A stretch of DNA of 64,000 bases from Streptomyces albicerus. Lineage in GTDB: Bacteria; Actinomycetota; Actinomycetes; Streptomycetales; Streptomycetaceae. The stretch covers positions 62,001 to 126,000 of the forward strand of contig NZ_VWMY01000029.1 of the NCBI RefSeq assembly GCF_008905045.1, in the 5' to 3' direction. The translations under genes and the position numbers were made by a program. Below are positions 42,412-52,410 of this stretch, piece by piece (position 1 is the stretch's first letter; each line of letters starts with the position of its first letter). The notes below the pieces were generated by a model that was given only the letters and a program-made list of their open reading frames with translations, was not told the origin of the DNA and did not search any database.

Positions 42412-43706
42412 CCAAGGACCTGTACCAGCGCCACCGGGCCGTGCTCCCCGACTGGCTCGCCCTCTACTACGAGGACCCCCTCGAGCTCACCCACGGCGAG
42501 GGCCGGCACGTCTGGGACGCCGAGGGCAACAAGTACCTCGACTTCTTCGGCGGCATCCTCACCACGATGACCGCGCACGCCCTGCCCGAGGTGACGAAGG
42601 CCGTCAGCGAGCAGGCCGGGCGGATCATCCACTCGTCCACGCTGTACCTCAACCGGCCGATGGTCGACCTGGCCGAGCGGATCGCCAAGCTGTCGGGCAT
42701 CCCGGACGCGCGGGTGTTCTTCACGACCTCCGGCACGGAGGCCAACGACACCGCCCTCCTCCTCGCCACCGCGTACCGCCGCAGCAACCAGATCCTGGCG
42801 ATGCGCAACAGCTACCACGGCCGCTCGTTCAGCGCGGTCGGCATCACCGGCAACAAGGGCTGGTCGCCGACCAGCCTCTCGCCCCTCCAGACGCTGTACG
42901 TGCACGGCGGCGTCCGCACCCGCGGCCCGTACGCCGATCTCGACGACGCCGACTTCATCGCGGCCTGCGTCGCCGACCTGGAGGACCTGCTCGGCCACGT
43001 CCGCGCGCCCGCGGCCCTGATCGCCGAACCGATCCAGGGCGTCGGCGGCTTCACCGCACCGCCGGACGGCCTGTACGCGGCGTTCCGCGAGGTCCTCCAG
43101 GAGCGCGGCATCCTGTGGATCGCCGACGAGGTGCAGACCGGCTGGGGCAGGACCGGCGACAACTTCTGGGGCTGGCAGGCACACGGCGCCTCAGGACCCC
43201 CGGACATGCTGACCTTCGCCAAGGGCATCGGCAACGGCATGTCCATCGGCGGGGTCGTGGCCCGCGCCGAGATCATGAACTGCCTCGACTCCAACTCCAT
43301 CTCCACCTTCGGCGGCACCCAGATCACCATGGCCGCGGGCCTCGCCAACCTCACGTACCTCCTGGAACACGATCTCCAGGGCAACGCCCGCCGCGTCGGC
43401 GGACTGCTCATCGAGCGGCTGCGGGCCATCGCCGCGCAGCTGCCGGGCGTACGGGAGGTCCGCGGCCGGGGCCTCATGATCGGCGTCGAGCTGGTGAGGC
43501 CCGGCACGGACCAAGCCGACCTGAAAGCGGCTGCCGCCGTGCTCGAAGCGGCCCGCCAGGAAGGACTGTTGATCGGCAAGGGCGGCGGTCACAACACCAG
43601 CGTCCTGCGCATCGCCCCACCACTGACGCTCACCGTCGCGGAGGCCGAGGAGGGCGCCGCGATCCTCGAGCGGGCGCTGAGGAGTGTCCAGCCGCAGGGC
43701 GAGTGA
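42408..43706 (+). CDS. Class III aminotransferase (beta-alanine/3-aminoisobutyrate type)
   Basis: PLP enzyme probably moving the amino group of beta-alanine or 3-aminoisobutyrate to a keto acid, giving malonate semialdehyde. Seen: TTSGTEANDTALLLA, NSYHGRSF, AEPIQGVGGF, ADEVQTGWGRTG (PLP Asp) and FAKGIGNG with Schiff-base Lys272. Length 432 aa. GTG overlaps the upstream stop by 4 bp, so it is coupled to paralogue 1. Its last codons (GAG TGA) are the first bases of inverted-repeat element B, so the element supplies its stop codon. Confidence 0.92.
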   Translation: MTKDLYQRHRAVLPDWLALYYEDPLELTHGEGRHVWDAEGNKYLDFFGGILTTMTAHALPEVTKAVSEQAGRIIHSSTLYLNRPMVDLAERIAKLSGIPDARVFFTTSGTEANDTALLLATAYRRSNQILAMRNSYHGRSFSAVGITGNKGWSPTSLSPLQTLYVHGGVRTRGPYADLDDADFIAACVADLEDLLGHVRAPAALIAEPIQGVGGFTAPPDGLYAAFREVLQERGILWIADEVQTGWGRTGDNFWGWQAHGASGPPDMLTFAKGIGNGMSIGGVVARAEIMNCLDSNSISTFGGTQITMAAGLANLTYLLEHDLQGNARRVGGLLIERLRAIAAQLPGVREVRGRGLMIGVELVRPGTDQADLKAAAAVLEAARQEGLLIGKGGGHNTSVLRIAPPLTLTVAEAEEGAAILERALRSVQPQGE

Positions 43707-43822
43707 GCTGAAGGGGCGCGCCTGTGTCGAGAGGCCGATCGCGCGGAGCGCCCGACGAAGGAGGGTCGAGCACGATCGGCCTCTCGACACAGGCTTCTGC
43801 GCCCCGGAGGCGAACCGAGCCA
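43701..43822. repeat. Inverted-repeat element, copy B
   Basis: 122-bp element, same ends as copy A (GAGTGAGC...CGAACCGAGCCA). The left-arm bases GAGAGGCC pair with GGCCTCTC, whereas copy A has GAGGGGCC with GGCCCCTC: a compensatory change. The loop (about 43742-43770) differs from copy A. It overlaps the aminotransferase stop and precedes pucR. Confidence 0.9.
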
Positions 43823-43836
43823 CAAAAAGGGGAATC

Positions 43837-45414
43837 ATGCCCACCGCCTTGGAACCCGCCCTGTCGGTCCGCCAGGTCCTCAGCCTGGAGCGGGTGCTCG
43901 CCGGAGAGCCCGAGGTGGTGGCCGGCGCGAGCCAGCTGGACCGGCTCGTGCGCTGGGTGCACGTCGCCGAGGCCGCCGACGTCGGCGTGATGCTCAGCGG
44001 CGGCGAGATGGTCCTCACCACCGGTGTGCTGCTCGCCGGCGACCCGGAGGCCCAGGCCGAGTACATCCGCTCACTGCACCGCGCGGAGGCCTCTGCCGTC
44101 GTCCTCGGACTCGGCCGGGCCTTCCCCACACCGCCGGACGTGATGCGCCGGGCGGCCGAGCGGTGTGGGCTGCCGATGGTGGTGCTCCATCGTCCGTTCC
44201 CCTTCGCGGACTTGACCGAAGAGGTCCAATCCAGGCTCGTACGACGGAAGTTCGCGGCCGTCAGCCTCTCGGAGTCCGTACGGACGGCGCTGACCGGGCT
44301 CATCACGGCGGGCGCCCCGCTGCAGCGGATGCTCGACGAGATCGCCTCGCACAGCGCGTGCCCCGTCGTCGTCACCAACCTCGCCCACCGCGTCCTCGCC
44401 ACGGCGGGGGAGCGGTCCGCGGTCGACGACGTGCTGCGCGACTGGGAGCGCATCGCGCGGCAGGCCGGCGGCAGCGAGGGCGACGGCTGGATCCGTGCCG
44501 AGCTGGGCGGACGCGGCGAGCGCTGGGGCCGCATAGTCCTGTGCGGCTACCGCGGTGACGCGGCCACCGGGCGGCTGCTCGCCGACCGCGCCGCCGAGGC
44601 CCTGATCCTGCACCGCATGCTCGGCGGCGGCTCCGCGCACTCCTGGGAGGAGCAGTCCGCGCAGGGCCTGCTCACCGACCTCGTCTCCGGAGTCGTACCG
44701 GCCCGGCAGCTCCTGCCCCGGGCCCGGGCGGCCGGGCTGCCCGTCAACCGCCGGACGTTCGTACCCTTGGTCGTACGGGACGGAGAGGCGGCCCAACTCG
44801 ACCGTGTACTGCGCCTGTTGGGTCTGCCAGGGCTCGTCGCCGAGCTCGCGGACGGGGCCACTGCCGTGCTGCTGAGCCTGGCCAGGGACCAGGACGCGGA
44901 GGCGCTCGCCGCGCACTTCGCCACCCGGCTGCGTACGGAATCGGGCGGCGGCAAGGCGGGGGCGGGGAAATCGGTCGTCGCCGCCGCGGACGCGCGGACC
45001 GGGTGGGACGACGTCCCCGCCGGGCTGCGCGAGGCCCAGCACGTGGCCGACGCCGTCGCCGAGAGCCCCACCGACCTCGACCTGCCGGTCGTGGTGCGGC
45101 TGCGGGACGTACACCTGCGCGGGCTGATCCGGCTGCTGCGGGACGATCCGCACGTCCAGTCCTTCGCTGAACGGGAACTGGACGGGCTGCTGTGCGGGGC
45201 CGACGGGGAGTCGGACCTGCTGCCGGTGTTGCGCACCTATCTCGCCACCGGCCGCAACAAGTCGCGTACCGCGCAGCTCCACCACGTCTCACGGCCCGCG
45301 CTGTACCGGCGGCTGGAGGCGATAGAGGCCCGGCTCGGGGTCGACCTCGACGACTTCGAGCAGGCCGCGTCCGTGCACATCGCCCTCCTCGCACACGACG
45401 CGCAACAGCACTGA
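43837..45414 (+). CDS. PucR-family transcriptional regulator
   Basis: Regulator of purine/pyrimidine-type catabolic operons (525 aa). Seen: N-terminal PucR domain (SVRQVLSLERVLAGEPEVVAGASQLDRLVRWVHVAEAADV...), a central GGDEF-like/CdaR region, and a C-terminal PucR-type HTH: RTYLATGRNKSRTAQLHHVSRPALYRRLEAIEARLGVDLDD. ATG with AAAGGGGAATC upstream. Element B separates it from the aminotransferase. It sits in the middle of the cluster, with operator-like direct repeats just downstream (45412-45453). Confidence 0.94.
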   Translation: MPTALEPALSVRQVLSLERVLAGEPEVVAGASQLDRLVRWVHVAEAADVGVMLSGGEMVLTTGVLLAGDPEAQAEYIRSLHRAEASAVVLGLGRAFPTPPDVMRRAAERCGLPMVVLHRPFPFADLTEEVQSRLVRRKFAAVSLSESVRTALTGLITAGAPLQRMLDEIASHSACPVVVTNLAHRVLATAGERSAVDDVLRDWERIARQAGGSEGDGWIRAELGGRGERWGRIVLCGYRGDAATGRLLADRAAEALILHRMLGGGSAHSWEEQSAQGLLTDLVSGVVPARQLLPRARAAGLPVNRRTFVPLVVRDGEAAQLDRVLRLLGLPGLVAELADGATAVLLSLARDQDAEALAAHFATRLRTESGGGKAGAGKSVVAAADARTGWDDVPAGLREAQHVADAVAESPTDLDLPVVVRLRDVHLRGLIRLLRDDPHVQSFAERELDGLLCGADGESDLLPVLRTYLATGRNKSRTAQLHHVSRPALYRRLEAIEARLGVDLDDFEQAASVHIALLAHDAQQH

Positions 45415-45453
45415 AACATGGGAAGACCTGCGAAAACGGTGGTGAAACATGGG
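45412..45453. promoter_or_regulatory. Direct repeats TGAAACATGGG before pydC paralogue 2
   Basis: TGAAACATGGG at 45412-45422 and 45443-45453, 31 bp apart, same orientation, overlapping the pucR stop. Likely an activator or repressor site (PucR is the obvious candidate) for the second half of the cluster. Confidence 0.5.
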
Positions 45454-45569
45454 TCGAAGCAAGGGTGACACCGTGGAACGCCACGCGCCTGTAGACGTGA
45501 CACTCTGCAACTCAATCCAGCTCTCCAGCCTTCCTAAGCTCGCCGCACACCGAGCGACCGGAGGTCCCG

Positions 45570-46412
45570 ATGAGCAGAGTGATCCGCGCCGCCGTCTTCC
45601 AGACCGCGTGGACGGGCGACAAGGAATCGATGATCCAGGTCCACGAGCAGGCGGCCCGCGACGCGGCCGCACAGGGTGCTCAGGTCCTGTGTTTCCAGGA
45701 GCTGTTCTACGGGCCCTACTTCTGCCAGGTCCAGGACAAGGCGTTCTACGAGTACGCGGAACAGATCCCCGAGGGCCCGATCGTCCAGCGCTTCCAGGCG
45801 CTCGCCAGGGAACTGGGCATCGTCCTCGTCCTGCCGATGTACGAGGAGGAGCAGCCCGGCGTCCTCTACAACACCGCGGCGGTGATCGACGCCGACGGCT
45901 CGTACCTCGGCAAGTACCGCAAGACCCACATCCCGCAGGTCGAGGGCTTCTGGGAGAAGTTCTACTTCCGCCCCGGCAACGGCGGTTGGCCGATCTTCGA
46001 CACCGCCGTCGGCAGGATCGGCGTCTACATCTGCTACGACCGGCACTTCCCGGAGGGCTGGCGCGCGCTCGGCCTCGCCGGGGCCGAGATCGTCTTCAAT
46101 CCGTCGGCCACCTCACGCGGACTCTCCGCCTATCTCTGGCAGTTGGAGCAGCCGGCCTCGGCCGTCGCCAACGAGTACTTCGTGGGCGCGATCAACCGCG
46201 TGGGCGTGGAGGAGCTGGGCCCCAACGATTTCTACGGGACCTCGTACTTCGTGGACCCGGAGGCGCAGTTCGTCGGCGAGGTGGCGAGCGACAAGGAGAC
46301 CGAACTCGTCGTCCGCGACCTGGACATGGCCAAGCTCCGCGAGGTCCGCGACCGCTGGCAGTTCTACCGCGACCGCCGCCCGGACGCGTACGAGCCGCTG
46401 ACGGCTCCCTGA
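45570..46412 (+). CDS. Beta-ureidopropionase (nitrilase superfamily), paralogue 2
   Basis: Same length (280 aa) and same positions of the triad (Glu44, Lys117, Cys155) as paralogue 1. Variable segments differ: the residues after the catalytic Glu (LFYGP here, VFNAP in 1) and the 91-99 loop (YEEEQPGVL here, FEVEQSGFY in 1). The ATG has GGAGG upstream. Its position before the dihydropyrimidinase gene suggests it is the main one for this operon. The pair could divide uracil- and thymine-derived carbamoyl acids, or L and D carbamoyl amino acids. Confidence 0.93.
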   Translation: MSRVIRAAVFQTAWTGDKESMIQVHEQAARDAAAQGAQVLCFQELFYGPYFCQVQDKAFYEYAEQIPEGPIVQRFQALARELGIVLVLPMYEEEQPGVLYNTAAVIDADGSYLGKYRKTHIPQVEGFWEKFYFRPGNGGWPIFDTAVGRIGVYICYDRHFPEGWRALGLAGAEIVFNPSATSRGLSAYLWQLEQPASAVANEYFVGAINRVGVEELGPNDFYGTSYFVDPEAQFVGEVASDKETELVVRDLDMAKLREVRDRWQFYRDRRPDAYEPLTAP

Positions 46413-46456
46413 CCGGGGCTCCGATCGGGGCTCAGTCGGGGACACCGGCGACCCGT

Positions 46457-46508
46457 GCCCCGTAAGGGGCGCGGGGAACTGCGCGACCAGCCACGACGCA
46501 CCCGCACG
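46457..46508. repeat. Dispersed hairpin repeat, copy 3
   Basis: Hairpin GCCCC-GTAA-GGGGC and tail GGGGAACTGCGCGACCAGCC...CACG. It lies between paralogue 2 and the dihydropyrimidinase gene on the same strand, so it is not only an end-of-operon element. Confidence 0.85.
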
Positions 46509-46553
46509 TTCCGGACCGCATTCCACCGGGGTGCCCACGACAGGAGAGGAACC

Positions 46554-47957
46554 ATGAGCAGCCGTACCGTCATCCGCGGTGGCCTAGTCATCACCGCGTC
46601 CGACGAACTCCACGCGGACGTCCTCGTAGAGGACGGCCGCATCGCCGCCCTCGCCGCGAGCGGCACCCCCGCCGCCGAGGCCTGGACGGCCGAGCGGACC
46701 ATCGACGCCACCGGCAAGTACGTGATCCCGGGCGGCGTCGACGCCCACACCCATATGGAGCTGCCGTTCGGCGGCACCTTCGCCTCCGACTCCTTCGAGA
46801 CGGGCACCCGGGCCGCGGCCTGGGGCGGCACGACCACGATCATCGACTTCGCGGTGCAGAGCGTCGGCCACTCCCTGCGCGAGGGGCTCGACGCCTGGAA
46901 CGCCAAGGCCGACGGCAAGTGCGCCATCGACTACGCCTTCCACATGATCGTCTCCGACGTCAACCAGGACACGCTCAAGGAGATGGACCTGCTGGTCGAG
47001 GAGGGCGTCACCTCCTTCAAGCAGTTCATGGCCTACCCCGGCGTCTTCTACAGCGACGACGGCCAGATCCTGCGCGCCATGCAGCGCTCCGCCGAGAACG
47101 GCGGCCTGATCATGATGCACGCGGAGAACGGCATCGCGATCGACGTGCTGGTGGAGCAGGCACTGGCCCGCGGTGAGACCGATCCCAGGTATCACGGCGA
47201 GGTCCGCAAGGCTCTCCTCGAGGCCGAGGCCACCCACCGCGCCATCAAGCTCGCCCAGGTCGCGGGCGCCCCGCTGTACGTCGTGCACGTCTCGGCGCAG
47301 GAGGCAGTCGCCGAGCTGGCACGGGCGCGCGACGAGGGCCTGAACGTCTTCGGCGAGACCTGCCCGCAGTATCTGTTCCTGTCCACGGACAACCTCGCGG
47401 AGCCCGACTTCGAGGGCTCGAAGTACGTATGCAGTACGCCACTTCGCCCGAAGGAACACCAGAAGTACCTGTGGCGTGGCCTGCGCACCAACGACCTCCA
47501 GGTGGTCTCCACCGACCACTGCCCCTTCTGCTTCGTCGGTCAGAAGGAGCTGGGCCGGGGCGACTTCTCGAAGATCCCCAACGGTCTGCCGGGCGTCGAG
47601 AACCGCATGGACCTGCTCCACCAGGCCGTCGTCGACGGACACATCTCGCGCCGCCGCTGGATCGAGATCGCCTGCGCCACTCCGGCCCGGATGTTCGGCC
47701 TGTACCCGAAGAAGGGGACGATCGCGCCGGGCGCCGACGCGGACGTCGTCATCTACGACCCGGGCGCCGAGCAGGTCATGTCCGCCGAGACCCACCACAT
47801 GAACGTCGACTACTCGGCGTACGAGGGCAAGCGGACCACCGGCCGCGTCGAGACGGTTCTGTCGCGGGGCGAACCCGTCATCACCGAGCGGGAGTTCACG
47901 GGCCGCGCCGGGCACGGCGTCTACACCCCCCGCTCCACCTGTCAGTACCTGAACTAG
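46554..47957 (+). CDS. hydA: Dihydropyrimidinase / D-hydantoinase
   Basis: Opens dihydrouracil, dihydrothymine or hydantoin rings to N-carbamoyl acids; binuclear zinc amidohydrolase. Seen: DAHTHMELPFGG (His65, His67), VTSFKQFMAYPG with Lys156 as carbamylated ligand, MMHAENG, YVVHVSAQEAV (His ligands) and VVSTDHCPF (Asp). Length 467 aa, standard. GGAGAGGA precedes the ATG. The LLM oxidoreductase gene follows 12 bp later, a tight operon. Confidence 0.96.
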   Translation: MSSRTVIRGGLVITASDELHADVLVEDGRIAALAASGTPAAEAWTAERTIDATGKYVIPGGVDAHTHMELPFGGTFASDSFETGTRAAAWGGTTTIIDFAVQSVGHSLREGLDAWNAKADGKCAIDYAFHMIVSDVNQDTLKEMDLLVEEGVTSFKQFMAYPGVFYSDDGQILRAMQRSAENGGLIMMHAENGIAIDVLVEQALARGETDPRYHGEVRKALLEAEATHRAIKLAQVAGAPLYVVHVSAQEAVAELARARDEGLNVFGETCPQYLFLSTDNLAEPDFEGSKYVCSTPLRPKEHQKYLWRGLRTNDLQVVSTDHCPFCFVGQKELGRGDFSKIPNGLPGVENRMDLLHQAVVDGHISRRRWIEIACATPARMFGLYPKKGTIAPGADADVVIYDPGAEQVMSAETHHMNVDYSAYEGKRTTGRVETVLSRGEPVITEREFTGRAGHGVYTPRSTCQYLN

Positions 47958-47969
47958 GAGTGGCGCACC

Positions 47970-48989
47970 ATGGACTTCGGACTCGTCCTGCAGACCGACC
48001 CGCCCGCCTCCCGCGTCATCAGCCTGATGAAGCGGGCCGAGCGCAACGGCTTCACGTACGGCTGGACCTTCGACTCCGCCGTGCTCTGGCAGGAGCCGTT
48101 CGTGATCTACAGCCAGATCCTCTCCAACACGTCGAAGCTGAAGGTCGGCCCGATGGTCACCAACCCGGGCACCCGCACCTGGGAGGTCACCGCCTCGACC
48201 TTCGCCACGCTCAACGACATGTTCGGCAACCGCACGGTGTGCGGCATCGGGCGCGGCGACTCGGCGATGCGCGTGGCCGGGCGCAAGCCGAACACGCTCG
48301 CGCGGATCAGCGAGGCCATGAAGGTGATCCGCGCGCTGGGGCGTGGTGACGAGGCGGACCTCGGCGGTACGGTGATCAAGTTCCCGTGGATCCAGCCGGG
48401 CGCCGAACTCCCGGTCTGGATGGCCGCGTACGGTCCCAAGGCCCTGAAGATGACGGGCGAGGAGGCGGACGGCTTCATCCTCCAGCTCGCCGATCTGTAT
48501 CTGACCGAGTACATGGTCAAGGCCGTGAAGGACGCGGCCGTCGCCGCCGGCCGCGACCCCGACGACGTCAAGATCTGCGTGGCCGCGCCCGCGTACATCA
48601 CCGAGGACGACTCGCCCGAGGCGCTCGCCCACGCGCGTGAGCAGTGCCGCTGGTTCGGCGGCATGGTCGGCAACCACGTCGCCGACCTCGTCTCCAAGTA
48701 CGGCGAGCACTCCGCCGCCGTGCCCGACGAGCTCACCGACTACATCAAGGCCCGCGAGGGCTACGACTACTCGCACCACGGACGCAGCGGCAACCCCGAC
48801 ACCCAGTTCGTGCCCGACGAGATCGTTGACCGGTTCTGCCTGATCGGCACGGTCGAGCAGCACATCGAGAAGTTGAACGCCCTGCGTGCGCTGGGCGTCG
48901 ACCAGTTCGCTCTGTACGACATGCATGACGCTCAAGAGGCGGTCATCGAAGCGTATGGATCAACGGTCATTCCTGCCGTCAACGGTTGA
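47970..48989 (+). CDS. LLM-class (F420-type) flavin-dependent oxidoreductase
   Basis: Luciferase-like TIM-barrel oxidoreductase (339 aa). Seen: MDFGLVLQTDPPASRVISLMKRAER, WTFDSAVLWQEPFVI, VGPMVTNPGTRTWEVTASTFATL, CGIGRGDSAMRVAGRKP and AAYGPKALKMTGEEADGF, the pattern of the F420-dependent branch next to dihydropyrimidinases in actinobacteria. Reaction unknown. Because no dihydropyrimidine dehydrogenase is in the cluster, ring reduction of uracil/thymine (F420H2) or a related step is an attractive guess. Coupled closely to hydA. Confidence 0.88.
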   Translation: MDFGLVLQTDPPASRVISLMKRAERNGFTYGWTFDSAVLWQEPFVIYSQILSNTSKLKVGPMVTNPGTRTWEVTASTFATLNDMFGNRTVCGIGRGDSAMRVAGRKPNTLARISEAMKVIRALGRGDEADLGGTVIKFPWIQPGAELPVWMAAYGPKALKMTGEEADGFILQLADLYLTEYMVKAVKDAAVAAGRDPDDVKICVAAPAYITEDDSPEALAHAREQCRWFGGMVGNHVADLVSKYGEHSAAVPDELTDYIKAREGYDYSHHGRSGNPDTQFVPDEIVDRFCLIGTVEQHIEKLNALRALGVDQFALYDMHDAQEAVIEAYGSTVIPAVNG

Positions 48990-49005
48990 TGACCGGTTTC
49001 AGGTG

Positions 49006-49030
49006 TTGATGGTCAACCCATCCATCAACC
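49006..49030. promoter_or_regulatory. Palindrome GTTGATGG-N9-CCATCAAC
   Basis: Perfect 8-bp arms in the 183-bp gap between the LLM and NCS1 genes, 142 bp before the permease. It could be a terminator of the first unit or an operator for the permease. Confidence 0.45.
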
Positions 49031-49172
49031 CGCTCCACCTGCTCCATCTGCTTCATCCACTCAAGTCGTCCCCTTCCCACCTCCCCGGGAAGGGGACCGC
49101 ACCACCGCACCACCTCCCCCACGGCGCCACCCGCACGGCCTCTCCCGTCCCGCCTCATTGATTGGCCTGCCC

Positions 49173-50753
<1,581 letters not shown>

Positions 50754-50781
50754 CGACGGCGGGGCGCGCTGGAGGCCGGCT

Positions 50782-51432
50782 CTACTGAGCGGCCTCCAGC
50801 GCGGCCATCGCCTCCTTGGCGGCCTTGATGGCGCCCTTGTTGATCTCGTCCGTACTGGGCGCCTTCTTCGACTCGAAGTCACTGCCGTTGTACGTGATGA
50901 CCACTAGGGCGTTGGACGCGCGGACGAACACCGAGCCTTCGCGCGTCTGCTGCTTGTCCTCGGTGGTGAGGTTCACCACCGAGTAGGCGGCGTCCCCGAG
51001 ACCGGGCACTGCCCCTCCGCCGCTCTTCTCCGTCGTGCGCTGCTTGTAGGCGGCTTCGGCCGTCTGGTCGGATTTCTTGATTTCGTACGAAACGTCGAGC
51101 CAGCGGTAGTCGAAGCCCTTGAGCGCGTTCCAGGAGCAGGTGCGGCGCAGCGACTCGTCGGTCGAGGGGATCTCCTTGCCGGCCGTCTTGGCGCCCGGCA
51201 CCAGCGAGGTCACCGTCTTCTTCGTCACGCCCCCGCAGGGCGCGGGCGCGCTGCGGTACGTGCGGCTCGCCGCGGCGGTCGACGGCGCGGACGGGGACTC
51301 CCCGGCGGCGGCGGGTTTCTTCTCCGCGGTCGGAGTCGCGGCGAACGGCCCGGACGACAGCGCCCAACCGGCCGAGGCGAGCACGACAACAGGCAGCAGA
51401 CGCACGGTGAGAGCGAGAGGAAGGGAACGCAC
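50782..51432 (-). CDS. Secreted DUF3558-like protein
   Basis: A 216-residue exported protein. Seen: signal region RSLPLALTVRLLPVVVLASAGWA, then a Pro/Ala/Ser linker, CGGVTKKTVTSLVPGAK, CSWNALKGFDYRWLDVSYEI and GLGDAAYSVV, the pattern of DUF3558-type lipoproteins (two Cys forming a disulfide), although a lipobox Cys is not clear. Convergent with the permease, 28 bp apart. Role unknown. Confidence 0.75.
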   Translation of the reverse strand: MRSLPLALTVRLLPVVVLASAGWALSSGPFAATPTAEKKPAAAGESPSAPSTAAASRTYRSAPAPCGGVTKKTVTSLVPGAKTAGKEIPSTDESLRRTCSWNALKGFDYRWLDVSYEIKKSDQTAEAAYKQRTTEKSGGGAVPGLGDAAYSVVNLTTEDKQQTREGSVFVRASNALVVITYNGSDFESKKAPSTDEINKGAIKAAKEAMAALEAAQ

Positions 51433-51585
51433 TGGCGCACTTCTCGTGGGGGATGGTGCGGAGGAGTCCGCACTGCGGACGGGACGCCAGTGTCACATGA
51501 CTCTCTGTGGGGCGGAAGTGCGAACTCGCTCCGTGCCCGCGCGGTGACAGTGACTCACTCCTGACGGCCCGTGATCCCCTCAGCC

Positions 51586-52410
51586 TCAGGGCCGCGTCGC
51601 CGTCACACGCCAGACGCCGGCCCGCAGGCGCACCCCGCTGCCGGTGTCGTACGGGCGCAGGGTGTCCTCCAGCGCCGCCCGCGTGGCGTCGGAGACCGTA
51701 CGCCCCGGCGTACGGGAGAGGATGAAGTCGACGGCGTCGGCGGCGTCCTGGCCCCACACGGTCTCGACGGTCACCGGGGCCACGTCGATGTCGTCGTAGC
51801 CCCGGAGCACTTCACGAATGCGATCAGGGTCGGACAAAGAGGCCATCGCGATGTGGGCGGCGGCCCTGTCCGGGTCGGGTGCCTCCTCCCCGAGGAGCTT
51901 GCCGAGGAGGCTGAACGCCCGCGCCTCCTCGGAGTCAGGACCGGCCGGCTGCGGACAGATGAACGCGAGCCGTCCCCCGGGGCGCAGCGCCCGCGCGAGA
52001 TTCCGGAAGGCGGCCGTGTGGTCGGCGAAGAACATCACTCCGCCCCGGCTGATGACCACGTCGTATCCGGCGGGCGGGAAGCGGCGCAGCTGCGCGTCCG
52101 CGTGTTCGTACGCGGCGTTCGTGATGCCTTCGGCGGCGGTGCTCGCACGGGCCCTGTCGAGGAGCGGCGCCGAGATGTCGACGCCGACGGCGTGTCCGTG
52201 GGCGGTCAGCCGGGCCGCGATCCGGGTCGTCGCGCCGGCGCCGCAGCCGACGTCCAGGACACGGTCGCCCGGCTTGATCGCCGCACCCTCGAACAGTGCG
52301 TCGTTGACGCGGGACAGCATCGCGTCGTAGCGCTCCTGGTGGGCGGCCCAGTGGTGGCCGAGGGGGCCGTTCCAGGCCTGCGACTGGCGGGAGTTGCCGG
52401 TCTCGGTCAC
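51586..52410 (-). CDS. SAM-dependent methyltransferase
   Basis: Class I methyltransferase (274 aa). Seen: RVLDVGCGAGATTRIAARL (SAM motif I), VGVDISAPLLDRAR (acidic motif II), EHADAQ, DVVISRGGVMFFADH (motif IV/post) and LARALRPGGRLAFICP. The GTG overlaps the stop of the next upstream gene (carboxymuconolactone decarboxylase-like) by 4 bp, so the two are coupled. Substrate unknown; related to ubiquinone/phytochelatin-type UbiE-like enzymes. Confidence 0.9.
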   Translation of the reverse strand: MTETGNSRQSQAWNGPLGHHWAAHQERYDAMLSRVNDALFEGAAIKPGDRVLDVGCGAGATTRIAARLTAHGHAVGVDISAPLLDRARASTAAEGITNAAYEHADAQLRRFPPAGYDVVISRGGVMFFADHTAAFRNLARALRPGGRLAFICPQPAGPDSEEARAFSLLGKLLGEEAPDPDRAAAHIAMASLSDPDRIREVLRGYDDIDVAPVTVETVWGQDAADAVDFILSRTPGRTVSDATRAALEDTLRPYDTGSGVRLRAGVWRVTATRP

